Assembly: GCF_000348725.1 (NCBI RefSeq)
Contig: NC_020813.1
Span: 2,171,058-2,235,057, forward strand
Reading direction: 5' to 3'
Source: Pseudobdellovibrio exovorus JSS
GTDB taxonomy: Bacteria > Bdellovibrionota > Bdellovibrionia > Bdellovibrionales > Bdellovibrionaceae
DNA length: 64,000 nucleotides
Part shown: positions 8,353 to 17,898 of the stretch, in pieces
Numbering within the stretch: position 1 is the stretch's first letter
Layout of the letters: every line of letters begins with the position of its first letter
Position numbers and translations under genes: made by a program
The notes under the pieces: model-generated
Databases searched by the model: none
What the model saw: only the letters and a program-made list of their open reading frames with translations
What the model was told of the DNA's origin: nothing

Positions 8353-8379
8353 AGGGCCCCCTCTACGAGGACCAGCCCT
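8353..8379 (-). promoter_or_regulatory. Hairpin in the flgE leader (distal)
   Basis: Outer pairs AGGGC (8353-8357) with GCCCT (8375-8379), inner pairs CCTC (8360-8363) with GAGG (8367-8370) over a 3-nt loop, separated by a small internal loop. No T-run follows on either strand. It may act as a processing or stabilising stem between the distal genes of the operon. Confidence 0.4.
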
Positions 8380-8416
8380 AATATTCTTTTTTAAAACTAA
8401 CTACAGAGATGCAAGT

Positions 8417-8878
8417 CTACATCACTATAGTGCTGTCGATGTTGGTGAACACATTTTCTTTTAATGCATTCTTATCCATCACCGTCACGACCGTGTTGTT
8501 CTTCACACTCACGATCAAGGCTGAATGATCCATTAACACTAATGTATCCTTCGAACCCTTAGCCGCGGCCTTTTGAACCGCTTCACCCAATCTTGTCAGA
8601 TCCTGAGGCGAGTAGGAAATCCCTCGCGACTGCATCCGCTCGATAGCGTGATTAGAAAACTTAAGCTGAGGCCCGTCTGCTTTCGCGGCACCTGTCTTCA
8701 GAGCTGCCGTTTCATTCGCTGAGTTCGCCTCTTTCAAAGCATCTTTGAAGGTGTCCTTAAAAGATACTTCGCCTTCACCACCGGATTTTTTAATTTCCGT
8801 CGGCTTGGTCGGGATCAGATTCTGTATTCTATCCAACCCATTCATCAGGGCAGGATTATTCAACTTCATCTTTTCCAT
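8417..8878 (-). CDS. Flagellar operon protein of the FlgD/FlgE-linked family (TIGR02530-like)
   Basis: 153 residues. The diagnostic part is LKFSNHAIERMQSRGI followed by a helix and the segment DTLVLMDHSALIVSVKNNTVVTVMD, as in the small uncharacterised protein usually encoded between flgD and flgE in Bacillus, spirochaetes and related bacteria. No signal peptide. Known of the family: present in hook operons, role not settled, possibly hook export or assembly. The gene begins 1 nt after the flgD stop with GGAG in the flgD 3' end. Confidence 0.8.
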   Translation of the reverse strand: MEKMKLNNPALMNGLDRIQNLIPTKPTEIKKSGGEGEVSFKDTFKDALKEANSANETAALKTGAAKADGPQLKFSNHAIERMQSRGISYSPQDLTRLGEAVQKAAAKGSKDTLVLMDHSALIVSVKNNTVVTVMDKNALKENVFTNIDSTIVM

Positions 8879-8879
8879 G

Positions 8880-9875
8880 CTACTTTATCTCCTTCTGTAA
8901 CTGTTCCATTAATTCTGGTGCCATCGCTACATCCGTCATCACGTTGCCCTTCTGAGAGAAGCGGGGCACCGTTGATAAAGTGTCTTCTGCTGTAAGATTA
9001 GTTTGCGATGCATCACCTGTGTTTTTCAAGTCAAGGCTAGTAGAGTTTTTTAAATTCTGGTCGTTCTGCTTAGCACTTGAGTCTGTAATCTGACTTACGT
9101 CCTTCATTTTTATGCTCTGATTTCCCACCTGAAGTACAGGTCCTTCAGACGAAAAGCTAATACCAGTGATCGTTCCCTTGAACTCAGTACGCACAGGAAT
9201 ACGATTTCCAACATTATTTTTCGCATCTACTTGGAAGAAATATTCACCAGCAGTTTGCGGAGCACCTTTATCATTTTGTCCATTCCAAGTGATTTTATTT
9301 TCACCGGCTTTTAAGTTCGTCATGTTAAACTCACGAACTAATTCACCTTGCGCAGAAAATAATTTCACACTGACATCGCCTGCATCTTGTACAAGATTGA
9401 AATTGAAATCGTGTTCTTTATCGAATTGTGTTCTAACAACTCGTGAAGAGTCACCAGCAACAGTTTTTCCAATTAAGTTTAAAGCTTGGAAATCCTGCGG
9501 CTGTGAGCCACGTGCTTCGATCTTACCAAGAGTCGTATTCATGTTCGTCATTTGCTCTAAGCTCGAGAATTGCGCCAACTGCGCCGCCATCTCGTGATTT
9601 TTAAGCGGGTTCATCGGATCTTGATGTTTCAACTGAGTTAACATCAATTTGAAAAATGCATCTTTATCCATTTTTTCATTCCCGTGTCCTGCAACTCGCT
9701 TAGAGTTGTCGACCCAATTTTTATCGGCAGCGCGATTCAACAATGCACTTAAATCTTCAGAGCCAATTTTTTGTTTCTGCTCATCAGTTAAAGACTGAAC
9801 TTCTTTTGGATTGACCATTTCAGTTGACTGATCATTCCAAGTTTTCGTTCCGACTTTCATTCCCATTGTTGACAT
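8880..9875 (-). CDS. flgD: Flagellar hook assembly (cap) protein FlgD
   Basis: 331 residues. The N-terminal FlgD signature is clear (KDAFFKLMLTQLKHQDPMNPL, then AAQLAQFSSLEQMTNMN at about 65-105), followed by the FlgD Ig-like/tudor domain with NKITWNGQNDKGAPQTAGEYFFQV. It caps the growing hook so that FlgE subunits fold at the tip, and is discarded later. A C-terminal extension of about 80 residues (KMKDVSQITDSSAKQNDQ onward) is low-complexity and longer than in enteric FlgD. Shine-Dalgarno GAGGAG is present. Confidence 0.93.
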   Translation of the reverse strand: MSTMGMKVGTKTWNDQSTEMVNPKEVQSLTDEQKQKIGSEDLSALLNRAADKNWVDNSKRVAGHGNEKMDKDAFFKLMLTQLKHQDPMNPLKNHEMAAQLAQFSSLEQMTNMNTTLGKIEARGSQPQDFQALNLIGKTVAGDSSRVVRTQFDKEHDFNFNLVQDAGDVSVKLFSAQGELVREFNMTNLKAGENKITWNGQNDKGAPQTAGEYFFQVDAKNNVGNRIPVRTEFKGTITGISFSSEGPVLQVGNQSIKMKDVSQITDSSAKQNDQNLKNSTSLDLKNTGDASQTNLTAEDTLSTVPRFSQKGNVMTDVAMAPELMEQLQKEIK

Positions 9876-9908
9876 TCTGTCTCCTCGGTTATTTTGTTAA
9901 ACCATTAC

Positions 9909-11459
9909 TTAAGCCACTCTGTTCAGAGTTGCGCCTTTAGTTCCACCATAAGTTCTTAAAGCTTGTGCGGATTGCGCACGATTGCCAGCTTGAAGATCTA
10001 CAGATGACCCTGACCATTCACGTTGCCCTGAAGAGCTACCAGATGAGTTACCAGAAAAACCCTGCTGAGAGTTTTGCTGCATATCATTCCAGAATTCACG
10101 CGCTTGGTGTTGCGAGTTACCCTGATTTAAGTTTGACTGATTCTGAGCCGTATTGTCAGCATTTGTCGCACCTACAGTGTCAATTTTAACATGTTCTAAA
10201 CTTAAACGCTGAGCAGCTAGACCCGACTTTAGATCAGATAAACTCTCTTCAAGAAGCTTTTTTGCTTCATGAGTCTGAGTTTGCATCTCAACATTCAGTT
10301 TTCCATTCTGTAGAAGAACTCTTAACTGAACCTCGCCCATACCTTCAGGAGTCATCTTCACGTTAACTTCACCACCACCGCGTCTTACCAAGAACTGTGC
10401 TTGATTCATAATTTCGCGGATGCTGGCGTCACCCACATCGGCATTGACATCAGCATTCGCCATTGCTGTCGAAGTGCTTGCTGTCGCTTGCAAATGAGTT
10501 TTAAATTCGCCATGAGACTGTCCTGCAGCTTGATGTAATCCATTATTTCCCATCAGGTCAGATCTTAGATCTTTCATCTGCTCGAAACTTTTTTGTTCGA
10601 ACTGACTTTGTTCTGAAAATCCTTTGCTTTGAGCCTGAGGTACACTAAATGTTTTATCTTGCTGAAGCTTACTTAAAATATCTTGCTCGAATTGCTGCGC
10701 TTTCTGAGCCCCTTGTGCTTGCACCTCATTCAAAGGCTTAGCTTGCGCATTCAACCCCTCTGAAACAAGAGATTTAGAACCCTCTGTGAAATCCACAGCC
10801 GCTTCTAAGTCAGCTTGTAAAGAAGACGATGACGCCAACTTCGATGACAACGCTTTATCCTGCTGTTGCAAAGCCGCTTCTTCTAAAGCTTGCTCTGGCG
10901 ACAAAGAGGCCACTTCGCCCTCTAACGTCGGCATCTGGTCTGACAGTTGTGCTAAAGACAGCTCTGCATCTGCAGACACGGTCTGAGCCATAACATCAGA
11001 TCCCTCTGCCGCAGGCAATGAAGCCTTGGCTAGTAGATCAGCTAATTGAGCATTTTCTGTGATTCCAACTTCGATCTTCGCCAGTCCGTCTATCTTCGAC
11101 TCTGGAGTTTCAATATTATTCTCGATTGAGGCCATAACATTTGAAACTATCTTGTCTTCATCTTCCGTCACTCTCTTTTTTGTTCCCCCAAGTGACTTTT
11201 TATTTTGCCCTTCTGAATCCTTTTCAGCTCTTGACCCTTCTTGCCTTTGTGCTGCGTTTCTTCGTTCTTCTTCCCGTTTCGCCGCCAGATCGTCTTTTCT
11301 TTGTTCCAATCGCCGATCTAGTTTGTCTTGTAGTGCTTTTTCGAAGTCTTTTCGATAGTCACCACCGGAAGTATCACGAAACCGCTTGCTCTCTGCAAGT
11401 TTGGTTTCTAGAGCCTCTCCCTTTTGTGGGGGGCTGACACCTATCATTTTATCGAGCAT
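9909..11459 (-). CDS. fliK: Flagellar hook-length control protein FliK
   Basis: 516 residues. A long, charged then Gln/Ala/Ser-rich disordered N-terminal ruler (about 1-340) precedes the globular Flg_hook domain (about 350-425: GGGEVNVKMTPEGMGEVQLRV, then LLEESLSDLKSGLAAQRLS). FliK measures the hook and switches the export gate to filament substrates through its C-terminal domain. The tail after about 430 is Gln/Asn/Ser-rich. Strong Shine-Dalgarno (GGAGGG). Position between the motE-like gene and flgD is standard for this cluster type. Confidence 0.9.
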   Translation of the reverse strand: MLDKMIGVSPPQKGEALETKLAESKRFRDTSGGDYRKDFEKALQDKLDRRLEQRKDDLAAKREEERRNAAQRQEGSRAEKDSEGQNKKSLGGTKKRVTEDEDKIVSNVMASIENNIETPESKIDGLAKIEVGITENAQLADLLAKASLPAAEGSDVMAQTVSADAELSLAQLSDQMPTLEGEVASLSPEQALEEAALQQQDKALSSKLASSSSLQADLEAAVDFTEGSKSLVSEGLNAQAKPLNEVQAQGAQKAQQFEQDILSKLQQDKTFSVPQAQSKGFSEQSQFEQKSFEQMKDLRSDLMGNNGLHQAAGQSHGEFKTHLQATASTSTAMANADVNADVGDASIREIMNQAQFLVRRGGGEVNVKMTPEGMGEVQLRVLLQNGKLNVEMQTQTHEAKKLLEESLSDLKSGLAAQRLSLEHVKIDTVGATNADNTAQNQSNLNQGNSQHQAREFWNDMQQNSQQGFSGNSSGSSSGQREWSGSSVDLQAGNRAQSAQALRTYGGTKGATLNRVA

Positions 11460-11502
11460 TTCCCTCCTTGTTGCCGTTCTTGTTACTCATTTACCGATCC
11501 AG

Positions 11503-12246
11503 CTACTTGCTTGCTGGAGCTCTATATCCCGTATAGCGCTCTGCAAACACCTGAGCTTTCTCAGGAGCAATTAAATTTAAAATATCTGCCGCATTTTTCT
11601 TTTTCATGCGACCTAAAATTTCGATAACTAAATCTTCATCCAATGTCTCGAAAACTTTTGCCGCCTGTTGCGGTTTCATGTTCGAGTACATTTGCACCAG
11701 CGTATCCACTTTCGTATCGTCGTCGCGAATTTTTTCTTCTAGTGCCGTCGAAATACGTGCACGCGTTTCTTCTAGCTTTTGCAATTTTTCAGCGATCTCT
11801 ACTTTTTGTTTTTCGATTTTTTCAGCTAGTTTATTCAACTCTTCTTCACGTTGATCTAACTGCTTTTTTCGTTCTGCTAGTTTAAATAGATAATCCGTAT
11901 CATCTACTTTTTTCGCATCTACAGTCGGAACTTTATCCACTGTTCCGGCAGGAACAACCGGAGTCGCCTCGACAGGCTGGGCATTTGTCGTTTCATTCGC
12001 CTGCGCTGTGCCCACACTGATTTCAATTTTTTTAAAATAAGATTCAACCGAGTCAAAGTTTTCTAAAAACAATAATCCGGCAGCGGCAATCAACATAAAA
12101 CTAAAAAGAGGCATCACTGGAAAAGATTTCTTTTCCTTTCTTCTGTTATTTGCCACAGAAGATGAACTCTTAGTTTTTACCTGAGTAGCAGACGTCTGAG
12201 GCGTCTGTTTCATTTTTTTGAAGTGTTGATCATATCCCGTCTTCAT
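11503..12246 (-). CDS. MotE-like flagellar protein (MgtE-N domain, coiled coil)
   Basis: 247 residues: a basic cytoplasmic N-terminus, one membrane helix (about residues 45-62: FPVMPLFSFMLIAAAGLLFL), a linker, a coiled coil (about 115-165, rich in E, K, L) and an MgtE-N-like C-terminal domain (DDTKVDTLVQMYSNMKPQQAAKVF). This layout matches MotE, a periplasmic chaperone for the stator protein MotC known in alphaproteobacteria, and the same architecture is common between fliJ and fliK in other phyla. It overlaps fliJ by 17 nt and has AAGGAAG upstream. Role in stator or rod assembly is inferred. Confidence 0.7.
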   Translation of the reverse strand: MKTGYDQHFKKMKQTPQTSATQVKTKSSSSVANNRRKEKKSFPVMPLFSFMLIAAAGLLFLENFDSVESYFKKIEISVGTAQANETTNAQPVEATPVVPAGTVDKVPTVDAKKVDDTDYLFKLAERKKQLDQREEELNKLAEKIEKQKVEIAEKLQKLEETRARISTALEEKIRDDDTKVDTLVQMYSNMKPQQAAKVFETLDEDLVIEILGRMKKKNAADILNLIAPEKAQVFAERYTGYRAPASK

Positions 12247-12709
12247 GACTTCCTTTTATTAGATTTTCCTTCCTAGAAAACCTCAATACAGCTAACTCAT
12301 CCATATCCGCTTGTTGTTCGCGATCAGTCTGTGCTTTATGCTCAGCCCGCTGCTTTTCTTCAAGCTTCTCTAATATCTTAACCTCAGAAACGGCTTGTCG
12401 CAAAATTTCACGTTTCAACTCGACCAATTTTTCGAATTCCAGTAGACGTAGGTTCTGGTTTTTAATTCTTAAGTCTTGCCCGATTACAAATTCATTAATT
12501 TGTTCAACAGAATTAACCCAACCAGAGCCCTGTTGGATCATAGTCGCCCTTTGATCAAGCGAACTATTTTTAACATGAACCATTTCGTCCCTTTTAGCCA
12601 CTTCCTCGTCATAAGCCGCCTGTGCCTCGGCAAAGCCCTTCTGGGCCATGTCCGCAGCGATTTGGCGCTGTTTGAGTACTTTTTCTAAAGTGAACTTAAA
12701 CTTCTTCAT
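12230..12709 (-). CDS. fliJ: Flagellar export chaperone FliJ
   Basis: 159 residues, almost entirely a helical coiled coil (KFKFTLEKVLKQRQIAADMAQK at the N-terminus, then E/K/Q/L heptads), the signature of FliJ. FliJ is the central stalk of the FliI/FliH export ATPase and links it to FlhA. Sequence is always weakly conserved in this family, so assignment leans on size, coiled coil and its place directly after fliI. Confidence 0.85.
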   Translation of the reverse strand: MKKFKFTLEKVLKQRQIAADMAQKGFAEAQAAYDEEVAKRDEMVHVKNSSLDQRATMIQQGSGWVNSVEQINEFVIGQDLRIKNQNLRLLEFEKLVELKREILRQAVSEVKILEKLEEKQRAEHKAQTDREQQADMDELAVLRFSRKENLIKGSHEDGI

Positions 12710-12748
12710 CTTTTGGCTTCCGTATTATCTTCAGCTTGTTCTGTGGTC

Positions 12749-14068
12749 TTAGGCACCAGCTACGATTTGGGACAGCTTACGCATACACTGCTCCATATTC
12801 GAGTGGTCCTCTGTTCTTTGACGTAAGAACTCATTAATTGGGTCAATGAGCTTAATCGCTTTATCGATCTTAGGGTTAGCTCCAGCTTTATAGGCTCCCA
12901 CATTGATAAGATCCTCGGCATCACGATAGGTCGCTAGAATCTCGCGTAGTTTTTGCGCCATACGCACGTGATCTGGGTCTGTCACCGCTTTCATTACACG
13001 GCTTGCACTTTGTAAGACGTCAATCGCGGGGAAATGCCCTTTATGAGCAATAGCACGGCTTAAAACAATATGCCCGTCCACAATAGAGCGGACTGCATCC
13101 CCGATAGGGTCATTCATATCATCACCCTCAACAAGGGTGGTGTAAAAACCTGTAATAGAACCAGAACCTTCAAAGTTTCCGGCGCGCTCTAAAAGCTTTG
13201 GTAAAGTTGAAAATACAGAAGGTGTATAACCTTTTGTGCTCGGTGGCTCACCGATACTCAATCCGATTTCACGCATGGCCATGGCAAAACGAGTTACGGA
13301 ATCCATCACCAGCAACACGCTTTTGCCTGTGTGAGCAAAGTACTCAGCAATAGCTGTTGCGACAAAGGCTCCACGCATACGTAATAGAGGACTTTGATCA
13401 CTGGTCACGCAAACAACCACTGTTTTGCGCATACCCTCTTCACCCAATTCATTTTCAATAAATTCACGGACCTCGCGGCCCCGCTCGCCGATCAGTGCGA
13501 TCACATTCACATCGGCTTCGGTCTGTTTCGCCATCATTCCCATCAGAACGGACTTACCCACACCTGAACCGGCCATAATCGCCACACGCTGCCCGCGGCC
13601 TGCGGTGATGGCCGCATTGATGGCGCGCACGCCCACATCTAAAGACTCGCGAATTGGAGCCCGCATCAGTGGATTAACGACTTCGCCATATAAAGAAACT
13701 TCATTGGTGATTTCGATTTCAGGGCCGTTATCTAACGCTTTTCCCATACCATCAACAACACGTCCAAGTAGTTCTTCACTGACTTTAACTGTCGCTATAG
13801 ATTTACTAAGAGTAATTTTTGAGCCCATGGAAATACCCTGTTGGCTTCCCAAACTCATCATCAAGACATGGCGATCACGAAATCCTACGACCTCAGCCAA
13901 CACCGGCTTATCAGAGGCCGCAGTCTGAATTTCACAGATACTGCCGACACTTACACCTGGAATGTAGCCTTTAATAATGAGGCCCGTTACTTCCGTTACC
14001 TTACCACTGTCATTAGTAAGGTGAGTGTTGTTAATTAAATTTTGATATTTATCAAAGTTAATAATCAT
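12749..14068 (-). CDS. fliI: Flagellar type III export ATPase FliI
   Basis: 439 residues, normal FliI length. Walker A is GSGVGKS (about 167-173), followed by VIALIGERGREVREF, Walker B VLLVMDSVTRFAMAMREIGLS, and the FliI/SctN hallmark GEPPSTKGYTPSVFSTLPKLLERAG. Hexameric ATPase at the base of the export apparatus; it unfolds and delivers substrates. The start overlaps the fliH stop by 4 nt (ATGA). Confidence 0.97.
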   Translation of the reverse strand: MIINFDKYQNLINNTHLTNDSGKVTEVTGLIIKGYIPGVSVGSICEIQTAASDKPVLAEVVGFRDRHVLMMSLGSQQGISMGSKITLSKSIATVKVSEELLGRVVDGMGKALDNGPEIEITNEVSLYGEVVNPLMRAPIRESLDVGVRAINAAITAGRGQRVAIMAGSGVGKSVLMGMMAKQTEADVNVIALIGERGREVREFIENELGEEGMRKTVVVCVTSDQSPLLRMRGAFVATAIAEYFAHTGKSVLLVMDSVTRFAMAMREIGLSIGEPPSTKGYTPSVFSTLPKLLERAGNFEGSGSITGFYTTLVEGDDMNDPIGDAVRSIVDGHIVLSRAIAHKGHFPAIDVLQSASRVMKAVTDPDHVRMAQKLREILATYRDAEDLINVGAYKAGANPKIDKAIKLIDPINEFLRQRTEDHSNMEQCMRKLSQIVAGA

Positions 14069-14853
14069 GAGGGCTCGATTGGCGATTTCACCTTAGGTAC
14101 GGCCTGTTTTAATTCAGCCCATAATTTACTGACCCGTTCTTCAATTCGAGAATCGATCACACCATAGTTAGTTTCGACAACACAGCTACCAACAGAGACA
14201 CTGTCAGACGCGACAAATTTAATTTTTTTCAAAAAGTCATTTTGACGTCCCGCTGATTGCTGAACATGTTCTAGGAAAGCCAATTGTTCAGGAGCTACCA
14301 GAACATTCACATTCTCGTCAGCTTGGGCATCTTCAATTGATTTTTTGATAACTTTTAGAACTAAATCTTGATTTTCATTTACATGGTCAAAAGCTAAACG
14401 AGTCGCCACTTCATAGATCATTTTCATGATATGAGCTTCATTTTGGCGAACCATTTCTTCTTTGATCTGCTGCATGTTTTCTAGCAACTGATCTAACATC
14501 TGACTTTTTTGTTGCAGCTCTGCCGAAGTGTCTCCGACAGCTTGCTTGCGTCCTTCTTCCAAACCCAATTCATAGGCTTTTTGGTAAGCTTCTTCTTGAA
14601 GGACCGAAACTTTTTCAAGAACTTTTAATTCGATAGTCTGTTCTTCAGTTTTACGTTCGATATCTTCAACACCAGTTAAAACACGAAGAACATCATTCAT
14701 CACGAAATCAGATCCACGCGCTTTTTCCTGCAAGTATTGCAAAGCAGAATCTGGAGTTTGTAGATCGAATTGCTTCGGAACGTAACTCATTACGGTTACG
14801 TCCGATTGCTCGATTTCCTCATCATTTGTTTTAACTATACTAGACCATCGCAT
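14065..14853 (-). CDS. fliH: Flagellar export regulator FliH
   Basis: 262 residues from the ATG at 14853 (MRWSSIVKTND), which has a GGTGGT upstream; a GTG five codons earlier is possible. The protein is acidic and helical, with a long central coiled coil (AYQKAYELGLEEGRKQAVGD) and a C-terminal FliH/SctL domain ending NYGVIDSRIEERVSKLWAEL. FliH holds FliI near the C-ring and restrains its ATPase. It overlaps fliG by 14 nt and fliI by 4 nt. Confidence 0.9.
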   Translation of the reverse strand: MRWSSIVKTNDEEIEQSDVTVMSYVPKQFDLQTPDSALQYLQEKARGSDFVMNDVLRVLTGVEDIERKTEEQTIELKVLEKVSVLQEEAYQKAYELGLEEGRKQAVGDTSAELQQKSQMLDQLLENMQQIKEEMVRQNEAHIMKMIYEVATRLAFDHVNENQDLVLKVIKKSIEDAQADENVNVLVAPEQLAFLEHVQQSAGRQNDFLKKIKFVASDSVSVGSCVVETNYGVIDSRIEERVSKLWAELKQAVPKVKSPIEPS

Positions 14854-15874
14854 CTTCTGAACCACCACGTGCTATGATAATTTTACCTTCAGCTTCTAAC
14901 CTACGAGCCGCATTAACGATCTCTTGCTGAGCGGACTCAACATCTGATAAACGAGCAGGTCCCATATTCGATAAGTCCTCACGCAACATTTCTGCCGCAC
15001 GAGCCGAGATATTTTTGAAGATTTTTCCACGAATATCTTCGTTTGCTGTTTTAAGAGCCAACAACAATTTATCATTTGGAACTTCTTTAAGAAGAATTTG
15101 AATACCACGATCATCAATTTTCGCGATGTCTTCAAATACGAACATCAACTTACGAATCTCTTCCGCTAAAAGAGGATCTTTCTCTTCTAGGCGAGACATA
15201 ATAGATTGCTCTGTATTTTTATCCATAACGTTCAGCATTTCGGCCACTGGCTGTACACCACCCAATGAAGCTTGCTCAACAGTATGGCTGTTCGACAATT
15301 GATTCTTTAACACTTTGTCGATCTCTGAAATCAACTCTGGATCCACGTTATCTAAGTTCGCCATTCTTAGAACCACTTCTGCCTGTAGACTTTCAGGAAG
15401 TCTTCTTAAAACTTCACCTTTTTTCTCTGGCTCTAAGTGAGCTAAAATAACAGCTACAGTTTGCGGATGCTCATTCACTAAGAATGTCGACAGTGATTTC
15501 GCATCCACCATTTCTAATGACTCTAATGTACGACCAGAACCTGAGTTAATATTCAAACCACCCAAGATTCCACGGGCACGCTCTTCACCCAAAGCATCTA
15601 CGATATTTTCTTTACTGCCCATTTGTTCAGAGAAAATGAACTCTTCCGACTCGCTTACTAGCTCGTAGTACTCTTCTAGAACGCGTTTAGTAATACTTAC
15701 AGGAACAATTTTAAACTTCGACATCAAGTGAAGTAACTTACGAATATCGCCATCTTCCATCTTCTGAAAAAGCACCTTAATGGCATCTTTACCCAGATAA
15801 TTCACCAATATCGCAGCTTTATCCACACCACGTAATTGATCGTAATCTAAGTTTTCAAAGCGACTGATTCTCAT
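14840..15874 (-). CDS. fliG: Flagellar motor switch protein FliG
   Basis: 344 residues. N-terminal domain binds FliF (LRGVDKAAILVNYLGKDAIK); middle domain has LVNEHPQTVAVILAHLEPEK with the conserved EHPQ; the C-terminal torque domain contains the charged-residue helix FVFEDIAKIDDRGIQILLKE and MLREDLSNMGPARLSDVE. FliG forms the upper ring of the rotor switch and contacts the stator. The start is 3 nt after the fliF stop with GGAAGGAA upstream. Confidence 0.97.
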   Translation of the reverse strand: MRISRFENLDYDQLRGVDKAAILVNYLGKDAIKVLFQKMEDGDIRKLLHLMSKFKIVPVSITKRVLEEYYELVSESEEFIFSEQMGSKENIVDALGEERARGILGGLNINSGSGRTLESLEMVDAKSLSTFLVNEHPQTVAVILAHLEPEKKGEVLRRLPESLQAEVVLRMANLDNVDPELISEIDKVLKNQLSNSHTVEQASLGGVQPVAEMLNVMDKNTEQSIMSRLEEKDPLLAEEIRKLMFVFEDIAKIDDRGIQILLKEVPNDKLLLALKTANEDIRGKIFKNISARAAEMLREDLSNMGPARLSDVESAQQEIVNAARRLEAEGKIIIARGGSEDAMV

Positions 15875-15877
15875 TAA

Positions 15878-17527
15878 CTATTCCTTCCTCGCAACCCACA
15901 TATTGATAGCACTTGACGCTTTTTCTTCATCTTTTTGCATCAAGGCTAAAATTCTATCTTTCAACAGTTCACTTTCTGCTTTTTCAGGGTCTATCGACTC
16001 TTGTAAAATCGGTAACACTGAAGAAAGGCCCGGAAGGGAATTATCCACAGAGTGAAGCTCTTCCAGCTCTTCTAAAGTTCTTGGTAACATCTCTTCGACA
16101 GAGTCTGTGAATGAATCGGTTATCCATTGCATGAATGGACGTACCACCATGAAGAAGAATAACAATAACGAGAATCCAAGTAAGCCCCATTTCATTAAAG
16201 ACTGTACTAATTTTTTCTTTTCGATATTTGTTAACAGTCTTTCGCTATCACTGAAGTCTTCAACTTGGAACTGAATCGACTCAATTTTAACACTGTCACC
16301 ACGTTGAGGCGAAAAGCCCACTGCATTTTTTACTAGTGATTCGTACTTAGCGATTTCTTCTGCTGTGCGAGGAGCCCATGAGTTTGTGCTTGTTCCGTCA
16401 GCGTTCGTCACAGTCGTATTAACACCATCAATCAACACAGCTACTGTGATTTTTTCAACAGCACCTGCAGCTTCTTTGATATTTTTTACTGTTTTAGGAA
16501 CATCGTAGTTTACTGTTTTAAGCTCTTTTTTTACATCTTGCTTAAAGCCAACTTGTCCACTGCCGTCTTCAGCACCAGGGATATTAGAACGAGAACCTGG
16601 AATACCCACTGGATTCGTACGCGCTCCGTCTAAAGACTCTTCCTGTGTCGTCTGCGAGCGAATCGCTGTACGATCTGGATCAACGCTTTCTTCAACCGAA
16701 GTGATCACTTTGTGATTCACTGTCGCATCCACTTTAGCAACGACTTTGCCGTGACCGACAACCTTAGATAAAATCGACTCGATACGACTTTCGAAATCAC
16801 GCTCGACTCTAGCTTTGTGTTCCATGATTTCGCTAGAGGCACCTGTCACACCTTCAGATACACGACTGATCATTTTTCCACGATCATCTAAAATGGTAAC
16901 ACGCTCAGCATCCATACCTTCCACTGCATTCGCCACTAAATAACGAATACCGCGAACTTGATCCTGAGATAACTCTTTACCTGCATGCAATTCAACAACC
17001 ACCGAAGCCGATGGTGGAGCCGATTCTTCCAACATTGTTTTCTTTGCTGGTAAAGCCAAGATAACTTTTGACTGCTTAACTGCAGAAAGAGTGTTGATCG
17101 CACGGATCAACTCACCTTGTAGGGCACGTTGATAATTGATTTTTTGAGTGTAAGAGTTCACACCGAACTCTTGCTTATCAAAAATCTCAAGTCCCATACT
17201 GCCCATTTTTGATGAGCCCACTTCTGACATCAACTGCATTTGAGTTGCATGTAAGAAGTCTTTTGGGACTGTTACTGTTTTTCCATCATCACGCAATTGA
17301 TACGGGATGTTTTTTGAATTTAATTTCTCGATGATAACTGGAACTTGCTCTGGAGGGACATTCGTCAACAATACAGCGTAGTCTTTGCCTGACGCCATAA
17401 ATACAACTGCACCAATAGCAATAATACCGATGAAAACCGATGTAACCAAAGCCATACGCTTGGTCGGACCAAGCGATTTATAGAACTCTTGAAATTGACC
17501 AACAATCCCGCCAAAGAACTTATTCAC
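15878..17527 (-). CDS. fliF: Flagellar MS-ring protein FliF
   Basis: 549 residues with a GTG start 1 nt after the fliE stop. Membrane helices at about 20-45 and near 455-475 flank the periplasmic ring-building domains: VPPEQVPVIIEKLNSKNIPYQL, then VNYQRAL-type and VVVELHAGKELSQDQVRGI. The C-terminal cytoplasmic tail that binds FliG is present (ALMQKDEEKASSAINMWV). FliF is the first-assembled platform of the basal body. There is no sign of disruption. Confidence 0.97.
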   Translation of the reverse strand: MNKFFGGIVGQFQEFYKSLGPTKRMALVTSVFIGIIAIGAVVFMASGKDYAVLLTNVPPEQVPVIIEKLNSKNIPYQLRDDGKTVTVPKDFLHATQMQLMSEVGSSKMGSMGLEIFDKQEFGVNSYTQKINYQRALQGELIRAINTLSAVKQSKVILALPAKKTMLEESAPPSASVVVELHAGKELSQDQVRGIRYLVANAVEGMDAERVTILDDRGKMISRVSEGVTGASSEIMEHKARVERDFESRIESILSKVVGHGKVVAKVDATVNHKVITSVEESVDPDRTAIRSQTTQEESLDGARTNPVGIPGSRSNIPGAEDGSGQVGFKQDVKKELKTVNYDVPKTVKNIKEAAGAVEKITVAVLIDGVNTTVTNADGTSTNSWAPRTAEEIAKYESLVKNAVGFSPQRGDSVKIESIQFQVEDFSDSERLLTNIEKKKLVQSLMKWGLLGFSLLLFFFMVVRPFMQWITDSFTDSVEEMLPRTLEELEELHSVDNSLPGLSSVLPILQESIDPEKAESELLKDRILALMQKDEEKASSAINMWVARKE

Positions 17528-17528
17528 A

Positions 17529-17852
17529 TTACACCTGCATTCTCATGATTTCTTGGTAAGCATCGATAATTTTATTGCGGACTTGAACCATAGTTCTTAA
17601 AGCGATGTCCGCTTTTTCCGTCGCAATCATGACACCCGCGATGTCATCTGTTTTACCTGTTGCTAACTCTTGCGCTTTGCGATCTGCATCGAGGTGCAAT
17701 TGGTTCACATTGCCCACAGCTTCTTTCAAAGTGTCTGCGAAAGACGGTCCAGATGTTCCCGCTGTAGGGGCTGAATCAATCTTGATTGATTTTGAATCCA
17801 GACTTCCTGTTTCTAGAAATCTGTTTGCATTTGAGATTGTTAAACCGTCCAT
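17529..17852 (-). CDS. fliE: Hook-basal body protein FliE
   Basis: 107 residues. The C-terminal half carries the FliE signature ATEKADIALRTMVQVRNKIIDAYQEIMRMQV. FliE joins the MS ring to the proximal rod and is needed early for export. Shine-Dalgarno AGGAG at a good distance. It lies 46 nt after the flgC stop, the usual flgB-flgC-fliE order. Confidence 0.95.
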   Translation of the reverse strand: MDGLTISNANRFLETGSLDSKSIKIDSAPTAGTSGPSFADTLKEAVGNVNQLHLDADRKAQELATGKTDDIAGVMIATEKADIALRTMVQVRNKIIDAYQEIMRMQV

Positions 17853-17898
17853 GGTCTATACTCCTCTTAAAAATGTACCAAATGATTCTTACTCTTAA

